Below, in pieces: positions 22,032 through 34,598 of a stretch of DNA of 38,690 nucleotides. Source of the DNA: an uncultured Mycoplasmatota bacterium (lineage in GTDB: Bacteria; Bacillota_I; Bacilli_A; Mycoplasmatales; Mycoplasmoidaceae); assembly GCA_949527715.1 (NCBI GenBank), contig CATEWF010000003.1, positions 1-38,690 on the forward strand, read 5' to 3'. Below the pieces are notes generated by a model. It was not told the DNA's origin. It did not search any database and saw only the letters and a list, made by a program, of their open reading frames with translations. The stretch's first letter is position 1; each line of letters opens with the position of its first letter. The translations under genes and the position numbers were made by a program.

Positions 22032-22991
22032 ATGAATATATCTTTAATCTATCACATTAACTCAAATTACGAAACGCTTAAACAATCATTAAAATCGATT
22101 TTTGATCAGTCTTCACATGATTTTGAATTTATTTTAATTGATGATAATTCTACTGATCAAGTTAAAAGTTGTGTCAATGAATTTAATTTTAGTAAATTAA
22201 AAAATTTTACTTATATAAATAGTAACCAAAAATTGGGTCACTCTTTTTCGTTTAATGTTGGTTTAGATAATACGAAGAGTAAGTATGTCTATTATTTAGG
22301 TAGCAATGTAATTTTGGAAAAAGATTTCATTAAAAAAATGAATTCCGTTATTAAAGAAGCTGACTCGCCTGATTTTATAGTCTTAACTAATTCAAAAAAA
22401 CAAAAAGACATAGTTAAAACTTACAAATGTGTTAACAAAAATTTATTTAAGGTTTTAAAACCATCAATAAAAGATAAAATTTTTAATGTTAATTTTTTAA
22501 AGAAAAATAAAATTTATTTTGAAAATTTTCAATATTATCCGATTATCTATTTATACAAATGTTTAAATGTTATGAAAAACATAATAAGTGTAGATGCACA
22601 TTTAGTTAATTTTTCTACAAACAGAAAATATACATACAATTTATATGACACATTTGAACAGTCAGACTACTTAATTAACCATAAGTCAGATTTTAATTTC
22701 TTAAAAACTAAAGAAAATAAAGACTTGTATGATTTTATGATTATTTATTCAATCATATATACATTCTTGTACAAAATAGATTACACATATTGAAGCAAAA
22801 CTAATCTTCATTCACCAAAAATTATTGGTAAAGCACTTCACTATTCTAATAAATGGTTATCTGAAAACATTCCTAATTGAAGAGAAAATCCCATATTGGT
22901 AAATAACGAATTAGAATTTGATGAAAAAACTTTTGATTATTTAAAAAATTTTAGATTTAAACTGCTTTACGTTCATAGAAAAATTAGATAA
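22032..22991 (+). CDS. GT2-like glycosyltransferase, DxD motif missing
   Basis: A 319-residue protein with the GT2 N-terminal fold: ISLIYHINSNYETLKQSLKS, then ILIDDNSTDQ at ~36-45. The family's metal-binding DxD, expected after the strand YVYYL near residue 90, is replaced by Gly-Ser-Asn (LGSNVIL). The expected ED acceptor motif is also not obvious. Either the enzyme is inactive and serves a structural or sugar-sensing role, or it uses an unusual site. The reading frame is intact with several TGA-Trp codons, so it is not simply decaying. It lies between the small charged protein and the RDD membrane protein. Confidence 0.7.
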
Positions 22992-22992
22992 C

Positions 22993-23730
22993 ATGACAAC
23001 TTCTGAAACTAATAATAAAATTAGATATTTTTTAGCCTCTGCAAGTTCAAGGTTTTTTGCACGTTTTATTGATTATGCGATTGTGCTAATATTTAGCTTT
23101 CTTTTTGCATTATTAATTTTTGGAATTGGAAATAATTTATCTGAACTATTTTCTGTATCTGGTATAGAGAAAATTCAATCTTGAAAATATTTTCTATTTG
23201 GTTTTGCAAACTTAATTTTATTTTTTGTGTATTTTATTTGTTTACCATGTTGATGAAGAGGTAAAACTGTAGGTTTATTTTTATTCAAATTAATGATTAT
23301 TAATACACATATATCAAGAAAAACGTTCATATCCTTAATAAGGAGAGAAGTTTTTTTGTGAGAAGCATTAATATTAATCTCATTTGTATTAGGAATTGTT
23401 TTATTTAGTCTTGGCAATACAAATGCTTGCTTGTTTGTTAAATCAATGTTGAATTTGGAATCAAATAAATATGATAATATTTCAATAATATTTGATGCTT
23501 TTTATTATGTTTGTGGTATCTCTCTATTTGTTTTAATATTGTGAATGTTCGTCAAATCAAAAAAACGTTGTATACAAGATTTTATGAGCGATACAGTTGT
23601 AATTAAAATAAGTTCTGAATCAGATAAAACTAATAGTAAATCAAACATTAAAAAAACACCAACCAAAAGGAACTACAGTTTACCTGCAGAAGTCGAATCA
23701 ATTGATCTTGGTGAAATTGATAAGTTTTAG
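22993..23730 (+). CDS. RDD-family membrane protein
   Basis: A 245-residue membrane protein of the RDD family. ARFIDYAIVLIFSFLFALL carries the family's R-x(2)-D at the first helix. Further helices lie near residues 68-88, 116-136 and 165-185, with the loop CWWRGKTVGLFLFKLMII corresponding to the conserved WxGxTxGKxLxxL region. The C-terminal ~60 residues are hydrophilic and basic. The function of RDD proteins is poorly defined; some are linked to Na+/H+ exchange or membrane quality control. TGA codons at 23182, 23251, 23254 and elsewhere are Trp. It precedes pcrA by two bases. Confidence 0.75.
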
Positions 23731-23732
23731 TT

Positions 23733-25895
23733 ATGTTGAATTTAAATGAACTTAACGTTAATCAACTTAAAGCTGTAACTGTATCTAACGGACCAATATT
23801 AGTTGTTGCAGGAGCAGGTACAGGTAAAACTAAAGTTTTGACAACACGAATTGCTTATTTAATCGAACATGAACATTACAAACCTTCATCAATTCTTGCT
23901 ATTACTTTTACAAACAAAGCAGCAAATGAAATGAAATATAGAATCAACAAACTTGTTGGTACAAAATCTCTATCTTGAATAGGAACTTATCACTCAATTT
24001 GTTTACGTATTTTAAAAGAAGATATTGACAAAATAAATAGACGAAATGACTTTGGTGTAATAGATGATGAAGACCAAATGTCATTGATCAGAGAAATCTA
24101 TCGTGTAAATCAAATTACTAAAAACATTTGTTCAACAATAAAATTTAAAAAAGCACTCCAATTAATTGAAACTATTAAATTTCAAAAAATAAATATTAAT
24201 GATTTTAATATTGGAACAAATTTTTTAAAACAATTTCAAATGTATTCTATTGATGAATATAAAGCAATAAAAATTATTTTCAATGAATATCAAAGAAAAT
24301 TATTATTGAACAATCTACTAGACTTCAATGATTTATTAATTTATGCAGAACAATTATTATCAAAAAAAGAAGTTCAAGTAAAGTGAAAAAATAGATTTAA
24401 ATATATTCTTGTTGATGAATTTCAAGACACTAATGAAACACAATTTAATATATTGAAGATGTTGATTGACCCATTACATAACAATATCTTTGTTGTTGGC
24501 GATCCAGATCAATCTATATATAAATGACGTGGTGCTTATGAATTAATATTTAAGGATTTTAGAGAAACATATCCGAAAGCAAAATTAATAATTTTAGATA
24601 CAAATTATCGTTCTACTAAAAACATTCTTTTAGGTTCAAATGCTCTTATTAAAAATAATTATGGTAGAATCGAAAAATCATTGATAACCGAAAATAATAT
24701 TGGAGAAAAGATTCAATATTTTTATGCTGATAGTCAATCTAATGAAGGATTGTTTGTAGCCAAAAAAATAATTGATCTTATAAAACAAGGATACAAATAT
24801 TCAGATATTGGAATTTTATATCGTAGTAATTATTTATCTCGTTTTTGTGAAGATTATTTGATGACAAATAGTATTCCATATAAAATATTTGGTGGAATAA
24901 AGTTCTATCAAAGAAAAGAAATCAAAGATTTGCTAGCTTATCTAAAAATAATGGTTGGCGAGGATGAATTGTCATTAAAAAGAATAATTAACGTGCCAAC
25001 AAGAGGAATTGGTGAAAGAACTATTCAGAAAATTGAAGAATACTCTTTAAAAAATGACATTAGTTTTTTTGAATGTTTAATTTTAAAAGAAAATGTTGAT
25101 TGAAATACAAAATTAACTAATAATTTTTATGAAGAAATAATAAAACTTAGACAAACTATTAAAGATCTGTCTCCATCAAAATCTTTGGTAAAAATAATTG
25201 AAAAAATTTCGTATAGAGAATATTTAAAAACATTAGATTTAGAAGAAAAAAATGAAAATATAGATGAATTAATAAATGCTATTACAATTTTTGAATCTGA
25301 ACACGAAAACGCTAATATACAATCATATCTTCAAGAAATAAGTTTATATACTGATACATCTGAGCAAAAAGTAACTAATGATAATTCTGTTTCTTTGATG
25401 ACTGTCCATGTAGCCAAGGGTTCAGAATATAAAATAATTTTTTTAATAGGTTTTAGTAACGGAATATTTCCTCCAGCTAAATCTTTTGATTTTCAAGAAG
25501 AACGACGTATTGCTTATGTTGGTTTAACAAGAGCAAAAGAATTGCTGTTTATAACTTGTTCAGATGGATATTCATATAGTGGTGGTGCAATGGGACCAAG
25601 TATGTTCTTGAGAGAAATAGGTGATAAAAACTTAAATGAAATTAAACAAGAATTTAAAACAATAAGTAATGCTGATTTAGATTGATATAACTCTAAACAA
25701 TCAAAAAATTATGAAAATAATTATCAAATAAACAATATTAATTTTAACATTGGTGATATTATTTCACATACTATATTTGGTTCTGGAGTTGTGATAGATG
25801 TGAAAGGAGATATATTAACAATTGCTTTTAAGGCTCCTTATGGAGTTAAAAGTATTATAAAAACACACAAAAGTCTTAAAAGAATAAAAAATTAA
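23733..25895 (+). CDS. pcrA: UvrD/PcrA-type superfamily 1 DNA helicase
   Basis: A 720-residue 3'-5' helicase for repair and replication. Walker A is AGAGTGKT at 26-33, motif Ia is ITFTNKAANEMK, and Walker B is ILVDEFQDTNETQ. Motif III is GDPDQSIYKWRGAYE and motif IV is LDTNYRST. Later motifs are MTVHVAKGSEYKIIFLIG (V) and EERRIAYVGLTRAKELL (VI). The C-terminus ends in a Tudor-like segment (GDIISHTIFGSGVV...), known in PcrA as the RNA-polymerase-binding domain. TGA codons are Trp. The order pcrA-fthC-ymdB repeats M. genitalium MG244-MG246. TAA-T-ATG joins it to fthC. Confidence 0.95.
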
Positions 25896-25896
25896 T

Positions 25897-26430
25897 ATGA
25901 TAAACAAGGAAATAAGAGCAAAAATTTTAAAAATAAGATGAAATTTAGAAAATAAGAAAAAGGAAAAATATGACTCTTTAATTTTTAAAAAAATAAGTAA
26001 TATTATTTCAAAAAAAATAAAAACTAAATATATCGGTCTATATTGACCTATTGAAAATGAAGTTGATACAATACGACTAGCTGAATGGTTATTAAAAAAT
26101 AATTTTAAAATTTGTATTCCTAAAATTAAAAAATCAAAAATGAATTTTATAGAAATTGATAGTGTTGATTTTAAATATGAATTTTGACATTCAATGAAAC
26201 AACCTATATCTAATCAAATTATTAAACCAGATGATATTCAATTATTAATAGTTCCGTTAATAGGTTTTAATAAAGATAACTATAGAATGGGGTATGGAAT
26301 GAATTTCTATAATAACTTTTTAGAAAACCAACATATACAAACAATAGGATTAGCTTATTCATTTCAACAAACAAATCAGATTATCATTACTAATAAAGAT
26401 ATAAAATTAGATAAAATTATTACAGAATAA
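25897..26430 (+). CDS. 5-formyltetrahydrofolate cyclo-ligase family protein
   Basis: A 177-residue protein of the 5-FTHF cyclo-ligase family, which converts 5-formyl-THF to 5,10-methenyl-THF using ATP. The best landmarks are LYWPIENEVDT near residue 50, and VPLIGFNKDNYRMGYGMNFYNNFL, which corresponds to the family's VP-x2-FD-x2-GxRLG-x-GxGYYDR-x-L motif. The match is eroded: the aspartate after F and the YDR are not kept, so activity may be reduced or altered. Position between pcrA and ymdB matches M. genitalium MG245. Short but within the mollicute range. Confidence 0.8.
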
Positions 26431-26435
26431 TAAAT

Positions 26436-27233
26436 ATGAAATTATTTTTTATAGGTGATATTTTTGGTGAAAAAGGAAAAGAAGCTATCCAAAAAGAGTT
26501 GTCAAACATTATTAAAAAAAATAAAATAGATTTAGTTATTGCAAATGCAGAAAATTGCACTAATGGTAGATCTTTATCTATTTCAGATTATGAATTTTTA
26601 TTGAAATGAGGAATTCAATATTTTACTTTTGGTAATCATACATGATATTTAGATGAAATTAAAGAAGTTTTAAAAAATAAGAATACTATTAGACCTGCAA
26701 ATTTAAAACCACTATCAGAAGAATCTAAATATGGAGTTGGTTCATTAGAATTTACTTACAAGAATAAAAAAATAAGAATTACAAATTTGTTAGGAAATAC
26801 TGTTTTTTGTCATGAAATACAAACAAACCCGTTTACAAAACTTGATGAAATATTAAATATTGATAATTCAGACATACATATTGTTGATTTTCATGCAGAA
26901 ACCACAAGCGAAAAGAATGCATTTTTACAATATTTTGCTAGTAAAGTTTCAGCTATTTTAGGAACTCATACGCACATTCAAAGTGCTGATGAAAGAATTT
27001 ATAAGAATACAGCATATATAACAGATGTTGGTATGACTGGACCAAGTGAAGGAGTTATCGGAGCTAATCCTAAAACAATAATTAAAATGTTTAGAGGAGA
27101 AAGTGAAAGATTTAGATTATCTCCTGATATTTCTAATTATCAACTTAATGGTGTAATTATTGAATTTGATGATTTAACAAATAAACCAATAAAAATTAAA
27201 AGAATTTTTATTAGAGAATTAGAAGGGGTTTAG
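26436..27233 (+). CDS. ymdB: YmdB-family cyclic-nucleotide phosphodiesterase
   Basis: A 265-residue calcineurin-like metallophosphoesterase of the YmdB group (2',3'/3',5'-cyclic nucleotide phosphodiesterase, MG246-like). The dinuclear metal ligands can all be placed: FIGDIFGEKG (Asp), ANAENCTNGRS (Glu/Asn), FGNHTW (Asn, His), VDFHAETTSEK (His) and GTHTHIQSADER (two His). In Bacillus YmdB affects biofilm and RNA turnover; the role in mycoplasmas is unknown. TGA codons at 26607 and 26643 are Trp. The last ten bases, including the stop codon, are also the first ten of the tRNA-Trp gene. Confidence 0.92.
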
Positions 27234-27297
27234 TTTAATGGCAAAACTAAGGTCTCCAAAACCTTTGATGTGAGTTCGATTCTTACAACCCCTGCCA
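27224..27297 (+). tRNA. tRNA-Trp (anticodon CCA)
   Basis: A 74-nt cloverleaf. Acceptor arms are AGGGGTT (27224-27230) and AACCCCT, followed by G73 and an encoded CCA. The D arm is GTTT/AAAC. The anticodon stem AAGGT/ACCTT encloses the loop CTCCAAA, giving anticodon CCA. The T arm is GTGAG-TTCGATT-CTTAC. It reads UGG; the abundant UGA-Trp codons must use a second tRNA-Trp(UCA) located outside this window. The ymdB stop codon TAG occupies tRNA positions 8-10, so the tRNA must be cut from the operon transcript or have its own promoter inside ymdB. Confidence 0.95.
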
Positions 27298-27305
27298 ATA
27301 AAAAT

Positions 27306-27335
27306 AAAAAGATGGAACTAAGCCATCTTTTTTTA
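27306..27335. terminator. Bidirectional intrinsic terminator between tRNA-Trp and dnaN
   Basis: AAAAAGATGG (27306-27315) pairs with CCATCTTTTT (27323-27332) around the loop AACTAAG. T-runs follow on the plus strand and, by symmetry, on the minus strand. It ends the pcrA-ymdB-tRNA transcript and, from the other side, the dnaA-dnaN transcript, whose stop codon lies at 27335-27333. Confidence 0.85.
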
Positions 27336-28406
27336 AATATTTTTTCTAGGTACAATTAACGATATGAATTCTTGATCTTTTAAATCTTTTAAAATAATTG
27401 GTGAAGTAGCATTTATAAAATTAAATTCAATTTCGTTAGAATTAATATTTTTAATTAAATCTAATAAATATTTTGCATTTAAATAAAATTTAATTTCTGG
27501 ACCATTATAATTTTTAATTTCTATATCTTCATAACATGAACCTGATTCAATATTTTTAAAAGTTGTAATTATTTTTTCTTTTTCAATATTTAATTGAAGA
27601 ATGGGTTTTTTATCAGAGTTTAATAAAACAATACCACGATTAATTGATTCAAATAATGCTTTTTTATTTAATAAAAAAGAATAATTATATTTTTCATTAA
27701 ATATTTTAGTAATAGAAGGATATTGACCATCAATTACTCTTGATAAAATAGTAATATCTTCTATTTGAAATAATATTTCATTTTTATTTAAATAAGTATT
27801 TATATTATTTTTAGATTCTTGAATAATTAAATTTAAAATCTTAATATCATTTAAAGAAAGAATAAAGGGAGTTTTTTCTCCTTTATAAGGGTGTTTTAAA
27901 TAACTTAAATGGAATGAATCTGTAGAGGTAACTTCAATAAAATTTTCTAATCTTTCACTATTAAAATAAATACCCGTTAAAACATTACTCTGATCAAAAG
28001 ACTGTAATGTTGTAGAAGTTAATTTTGTATAAATTTTATTAATAAATTCTTTTTCTAAAATAAATTCTTTTCAACCAATGTGATTAAATTTAATCATAGG
28101 GTATGTAAAATCTTCTAATAAATTTAAATCAGAAGTAAACTTATCTGTAGAAATTCTAACTATTGAGTTGTCAATTAAATTAAAAGTAATTTTATTTTCT
28201 GATATTTTAGAAATAATATTAAATAATAAACTTCCTTTAATTAATATTTTTCCAGTTGAAAAAATATTTATATTATTATTTATTTCAATTTCTTCTACAA
28301 TTATTAAAATTCCAGATAAAGAAGGAATAGTTGTTAAATCTAAAATTATTTCATTACAAAATTTTAATTTCTTAACTAATAAATTTTTATCAATAGTGAA
28401 TTTCAT
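27333..28406 (-). CDS. dnaN: DNA polymerase III beta sliding clamp
   Basis: A 357-residue protein identified as DnaN, starting MKFTIDKNLLVKKLKFCNEI. GILIIVEE and the later HPYKGEKTPFILSLNDIKI fit the three-domain clamp fold, and the C-terminus SLIVPRKNI corresponds to the family's terminal P-x-R strand. Directly downstream of dnaA on the same strand, the classic bacterial arrangement, separated by the putative origin. The frame is open over the whole span once TGA is read as Trp (for example at 28073-28071). Slightly shorter than Bacillus DnaN (378), as is usual in mollicutes. Confidence 0.92.
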
Positions 28407-28529
28407 AATTTGTTTTTTATTTATATTTTATTTATATATTATTATATAGAAGTTGGAATGTAGGAAAAATACATTTTCTTTATAATATATTTAATTTTTA
28501 AATATAAATTTCCAACATTTTTCCAACAT
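28407..28529. other. Putative replication origin (oriC) between dnaA and dnaN
   Basis: A 123-bp spacer, very AT-rich. On the plus strand TTCCAAC occurs at 28510-28516 and 28521-28527 as an exact 11-bp tandem repeat (TTCCAACATTT). The inverse, GTTGGAATGTAGGAA, lies at 28452-28466 and holds two matching units (TTCCTAC, TTCCAAC) on the minus strand. The two inverted pairs flank about 45 bp of nearly pure A/T. The unit TTTCCAACA matches the DnaA box TTATCCACA at 6 of 9 positions. Position, AT content and spacing support oriC; DnaA binding itself is inferred. A minus-strand TATAAT at 28446-28441 may drive dnaN. Confidence 0.6.
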
Positions 28530-29912
28530 TTAAATCTTTTTATATAAATTAACTATAAACTCTTCTAATTTATTATCTTTTTTAATTTTTTTAGTTATAC
28601 TCTCAATACTTTCTATTACTGTTGAATGATCTCTACCAGAGAAAAAACTCCCTATTTGAGAATAATTCATATTAAATTTTTGTCTTAATACATACATACA
28701 CACTTGTCTTACTAATGAGATTTGTTTCGTTCTATTTTTAGATCTAACCAGATCAGGGTTAATAGAATAAGCTGCACAAATTTGATTAATAACTATTTCA
28801 GGATTAACATCAAATCCATATTTCATTAAATTATCATGATTATCAGTTTCATTAATTTTTTTAATAATATCTAAATTAATAATTGCATTTGGCGGTAAAT
28901 TATTATTAATTACATAAAATAAAATTCGATGTAAAAATCCTTCTAATTCTCTAATATCATTACAATATCTTCTACTAATATAATTAATTACATCACTTGT
29001 TAAAATAAAACTTTCATTACTTTCTTTTAATTTTTCTTCAAGAATTTTTTTAATTGAATTTAAATCTGGTTTAGTAATTTTTATATATAACCCAGAGTGG
29101 AATCTAGATTTCATTCTAGACTCGAGATTTTGTAATAAACTAGGTTCTTTATCTGATGTCATTATAATAATTTTTCCAGTGCTAACATTTTTATTGAAAA
29201 TATTAAAAAATATTTCATTAATTTTTTCTTTTTTTTCTAAAAATTGGATGTCATCCAATAATAAAAGATCATATGATTCATATTTTTCTTTTAATTGTTC
29301 TACAGAGTTACCGCCTACAGAAAAACTGTTATAAACTTCTCGAACAAAGTCATCTGTAGAAATATATTTAACAATTTTATTAGGAAAGTGATTAATATAT
29401 TCATTACCGATTGCATGTAATAGATGTGTTTTTCCTAAACCAACACCACCACTTATAAAAATTGGGTTCCAAAATTTATCTTTAAATATTGTTTGAGCAG
29501 CATTATATGCTAATTTATTAAATTCACTAACAATAAAATTATCAAAACGATAATTACTATTAATTCCGGTAGATTTATTGTTTTGATTAACAATAAAATT
29601 ATTTTCTACTTTTTTAGGATCAGGCAACTGATTGATTATTGTAGATTCACTTTCGGTGATAAATTCTAAAACATAATTACTATTATTAATTTTGTTTAAT
29701 TCTTTTTCTAAATCTAATTTGTAATCTATTTTTAAAGTTTGCTTTGCAAAAATGTTTTTTACTTTTATATAAATTACATTATCTTTTACATTACAAACAG
29801 AAATTGGTTCAATAAATTCATTATAAAAAACTACATTTCCACAACTGTTTTTAATTTTTTCTTTAGCTAATGTTAACAAGTTATTTAAATTTTTTTGTAA
29901 TGTACGTTCCAT
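28530..29912 (-). CDS. dnaA: Chromosomal replication initiator DnaA
   Basis: A 460-residue DnaA. The N-terminal interaction domain is followed by an N/K-rich linker. The AAA+ core has [19 protein letters not shown] (Walker A), [13 protein letters not shown] (Walker B) and MTSDKEPS, with the initiator-specific FVREVYNSF. Domain IV ends with [26 protein letters not shown], the helix-turn-helix and GRDHSTV box-binding signature. The ATG at 29912 faces rpmH divergently across 63 bp. Its stop codon overlaps the second copy of the 11-bp repeat in the putative origin. Confidence 0.97.
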   Translation of the reverse strand: MERTLQKNLNNLLTLAKEKIKNSCGNVVFYNEFIEPISVCNVKDNVIYIKVKNIFAKQTLKIDYKLDLEKELNKINNSNYVLEFITESESTIINQLPDPKKVENNFIVNQNNKSTGINSNYRFDNFIVSEFNKLAYNAAQTIFKDKFWNPIFISGGVGLGKTHLLHAIGNEYINHFPNKIVKYISTDDFVREVYNSFSVGGNSVEQLKEKYESYDLLLLDDIQFLEKKEKINEIFFNIFNKNVSTGKIIIMTSDKEPSLLQNLESRMKSRFHSGLYIKITKPDLNSIKKILEEKLKESNESFILTSDVINYISRRYCNDIRELEGFLHRILFYVINNNLPPNAIINLDIIKKINETDNHDNLMKYGFDVNPEIVINQICAAYSINPDLVRSKNRTKQISLVRQVCMYVLRQKFNMNYSQIGSFFSGRDHSTVIESIESITKKIKKDNKLEEFIVNLYKKI

Positions 29913-29975
29913 AGAATAGTAAAAAATATTATATTAATTATTAATAATTTTGATATTATTAATATTACATATATT

Positions 29976-30122
29976 ATGAAAAGAACATATCAACCAAACA
30001 AGAAAAAAAGAGCTAAAACACATGGTTTTTTAGCTAGAAAATCTTCTGCAAACGGAAGAAAAGTTTTAAAAAGAAGAAGAGCAAAAAGTCGTAAAAGATT
30101 AACTGTTTCTGATGAAAAATAG
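29976..30122 (+). CDS. rpmH: 50S ribosomal protein L34
   Basis: A 48-residue, very basic protein with the complete L34 signature: [21 protein letters not shown], then [17 protein letters not shown]. First gene of the rpmH-rnpA-yidC-ksgA-ispE-gltX operon, divergent from dnaA as in most bacteria. The last 11 bases are shared with the start of rnpA in another frame. No Shine-Dalgarno sequence is evident before the ATG. Confidence 0.97.
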   Translation: MKRTYQPNKKKRAKTHGFLARKSSANGRKVLKRRRAKSRKRLTVSDEK

Positions 30123-30435
30123 GAAATTTGAGTCAATTAGTAAAAAAGATGAGATTTCTAAAATTTTTTCAAAAGGTAGAGTAGTTAGTGATTCAATTTA
30201 TCTATTAAAATACTTACCTAATAAAAAATTTCGTTTAGGATTATCAGTTGCTAAAAAAAACTTCAAACATTCTATTGTTAGAAATAAAATTAGAAGGCAA
30301 TTAAGAAATATTTTTTATTCTTTTAAGTCATTGCCAAATGTGGATTTATTTGTTGTAGTTAAAAACACTTATAAACCTACAGAATATCACGCAATGACCA
30401 AAAAATTAGAAACACTTTGTAAAAAAATCAAATAA
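30112..30435 (+). CDS. rnpA: Ribonuclease P protein component
   Basis: A 107-residue basic protein that assists the RNase P RNA in maturing tRNA 5' ends. It starts inside rpmH. The conserved core [15 protein letters not shown] (the R-N-x2-(K/R)RxxR signature) sits around residues 64-78, and [13 protein letters not shown] precedes it. Length is typical. The stop codon overlaps the yidC ATG by one base (TAATG), so rpmH, rnpA and yidC are translationally chained. Relevant to the ymdB-tRNA overlap, since RNase P would define that tRNA's 5' end. Confidence 0.95.
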   Translation: MKNRKFESISKKDEISKIFSKGRVVSDSIYLLKYLPNKKFRLGLSVAKKNFKHSIVRNKIRRQLRNIFYSFKSLPNVDLFVVVKNTYKPTEYHAMTKKLETLCKKIK

Positions 30436-31583
30436 TGTCACAAAAAACAGCTTTATCATTTAAAAACTTTAATCAAAATTCATCTAGTATTAATACTGCT
30501 AGTCCTTTTTGATCTAAACCACAAACTAAGAAAAATAAAGCAAAGAACATTTTTAAAGGTATTTGAAAATGATTCAAAATGTTGTTATTTGCTTTTTTTA
30601 TGTTGATGGGATTATGGGGTTGTTTTCAAACAATGGCTGATAACACTGTTGCTACAGATGTAAATATTGGTTCTGGATTAGAATTTGGTTTTGATTTCGG
30701 TCATACAGGTAACTGACTATATGATCTTTCTGCTGGTGGTTTGTATACACAATTTCATAGTTTTTCAACATGAACATTAGATTACGGCCCTTTTTATGCT
30801 TTCTTTGTTTGACCTGGTTCTTGATTAGTGTTAAATTTAATGTGAGCTTGTCACACATGAATAGGTGGATTAAATGCTTTATTAGGCATTTTTATATTAC
30901 TATTGATTATTCGTACTTTTTCAATATTAGTTTCTTTAAGATCTACTTTACAAAATGAAAAAATGAGTGAAGTTCAAGGAAAAATTTCAGAAATTAATGC
31001 TAAATATAAAGGTGTTACAGATCAAGTTGGTAAACAAAAAAAACAACAAGAAATAATGGATATTTACAAAAAGAATAATGTAAAACCATTTGCAGCATTT
31101 GAACAAATGTTTATCACACTACCTATTTTCTTAATTATTTATCGTGTAGTTACAATAGTTAGACCATTAAAGAGTACTATTTTATTTGGTATTTGAAACT
31201 TCTCTTACACTCCAATGTCTCAGATATTTGGAAGTTTTGTAAATGGTGGTTGGGTATATTTGTTTTTTGTTCTTTTAGTTATTCCAGTACAATTTTTATC
31301 TATGAAATTACCACAAAGATGAGCAAGAAAACGTAATAGAAATGCTTCAACTGTTTCTAATAAAGGTGGAAAACAGATGAAGAAAATGAATATGACTCAA
31401 AATATTTTTGCTGGTGTTATGTCATTAATAGTTGTTTTCTCTGCAACAGGTGTTGGTGTATATTGATTCTTGAATGCATTATTTGCCATTGCTCAATCTT
31501 ATATAATGCATAGAGTTATTCTACATAGTAGAAAGAAAAACTCTTCTCTTGAATCTAAATTGGATAGTTTAATTCTTGAGTAA
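30435..31583 (+). CDS. yidC: YidC/Oxa1-type membrane protein insertase
   Basis: A 382-residue insertase. It has an S/N/K-rich cytoplasmic N-terminus and a first membrane segment near residues 48-65 that ends LWGCFQ. Cys63 could be a lipobox, as in Bacillus SpoIIIJ, although the -2 Trp is unusual. The conserved core follows: [20 protein letters not shown], a coiled coil ([21 protein letters not shown]), and [20 protein letters not shown], then three more membrane segments and a basic tail. Tryptophans are encoded mostly by TGA. Located between rnpA and ksgA as in M. genitalium MG463-MG465; its stop overlaps the ksgA ATG by one base. Confidence 0.93.
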
Positions 31584-32390
31584 TGAATTTAAATAATACT
31601 CGTGAATATTTGACATCAAGACAATTTAACCCATCAAAAAAAATGGGGCAAAATTTTTTAATCAATGAAAACATCTCAAAAAATATAGTTACTTCAATAA
31701 ATTTTAAAGATGTTGATTTAGTTCTTGAAATCGGCCCTGGTCTTGCTGCTTTAACAGATTACTTAGTAGATCAAAAATTTGATTTAACTTTAATTGAATT
31801 AGACAAAAGATTAAATGAATTTTTGGTAAAAAGATTTAAAAATAAAAAAGTTAAAATTATCAATCAAGATGTTTTAAGAATAAATTTTCATGAAATTATT
31901 AATGGATACAAGAACCCTATAATTGTGTCTAATCTTCCTTATTCCATTAGTTCATTGGTTATTTTAAAATTTTTAAAAACAGCAAAAATAAATTCATTTT
32001 ATTGTATGCTTCAACAAGAAATGGTTGATAGAATTTGTGCACCAGTCAGAACAAAAAAATACAATGCATTTACAGCTTTAATATCTTATTATTGCGATGT
32101 AAAAAAGACTTTAAACATATCAGCGAATAACTTTTTTCCTGCTCCTGATGTAGATTCTTGTTTTATTTCTATTCAAAAAAACGATAGAGAATATGATGAA
32201 GAATTTGATAAGTTTTTAAGATTATGTTTTTTGAATAGAAGAAAAACAATTGTTAATAATTTAAAAACTAAATATAGTAATAAAATTATTATTAATTTAT
32301 TAAATAAACTTGCTATAAATTTAACAACAAGAAGCGAAGAACTTTCCCCTGAAGAATTATTTGAATTATTTATTGAGCTAAAATCGAAAA

Positions 32391-32398
<8 letters not shown>
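31583..32398 (+). CDS. ksgA: 16S rRNA (adenine1518/1519-N6)-dimethyltransferase
   Basis: A 271-residue KsgA/RsmA, which dimethylates two adjacent adenines near the 3' end of 16S rRNA. It has MGQNFLINENI at the N-terminus, the SAM-binding LEIGPGLAALTDYL at about residues 47-60, LIELDKRL for the acidic ribose contact, and the catalytic SNLPYSISS at about 115-123. Length is standard. The start overlaps yidC by one base and the end overlaps ispE by eight bases. Confidence 0.96.
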
Positions 32399-34597
<2,199 letters not shown>

Positions 34598-34598
34598 T

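Noticed and set aside
28452-28531. Short CRISPR-like repeat array
   Set aside because: Only four 7-11 bp units in two orientations, with no uniform spacers and no cas genes nearby. A DnaA-binding origin explains it better.
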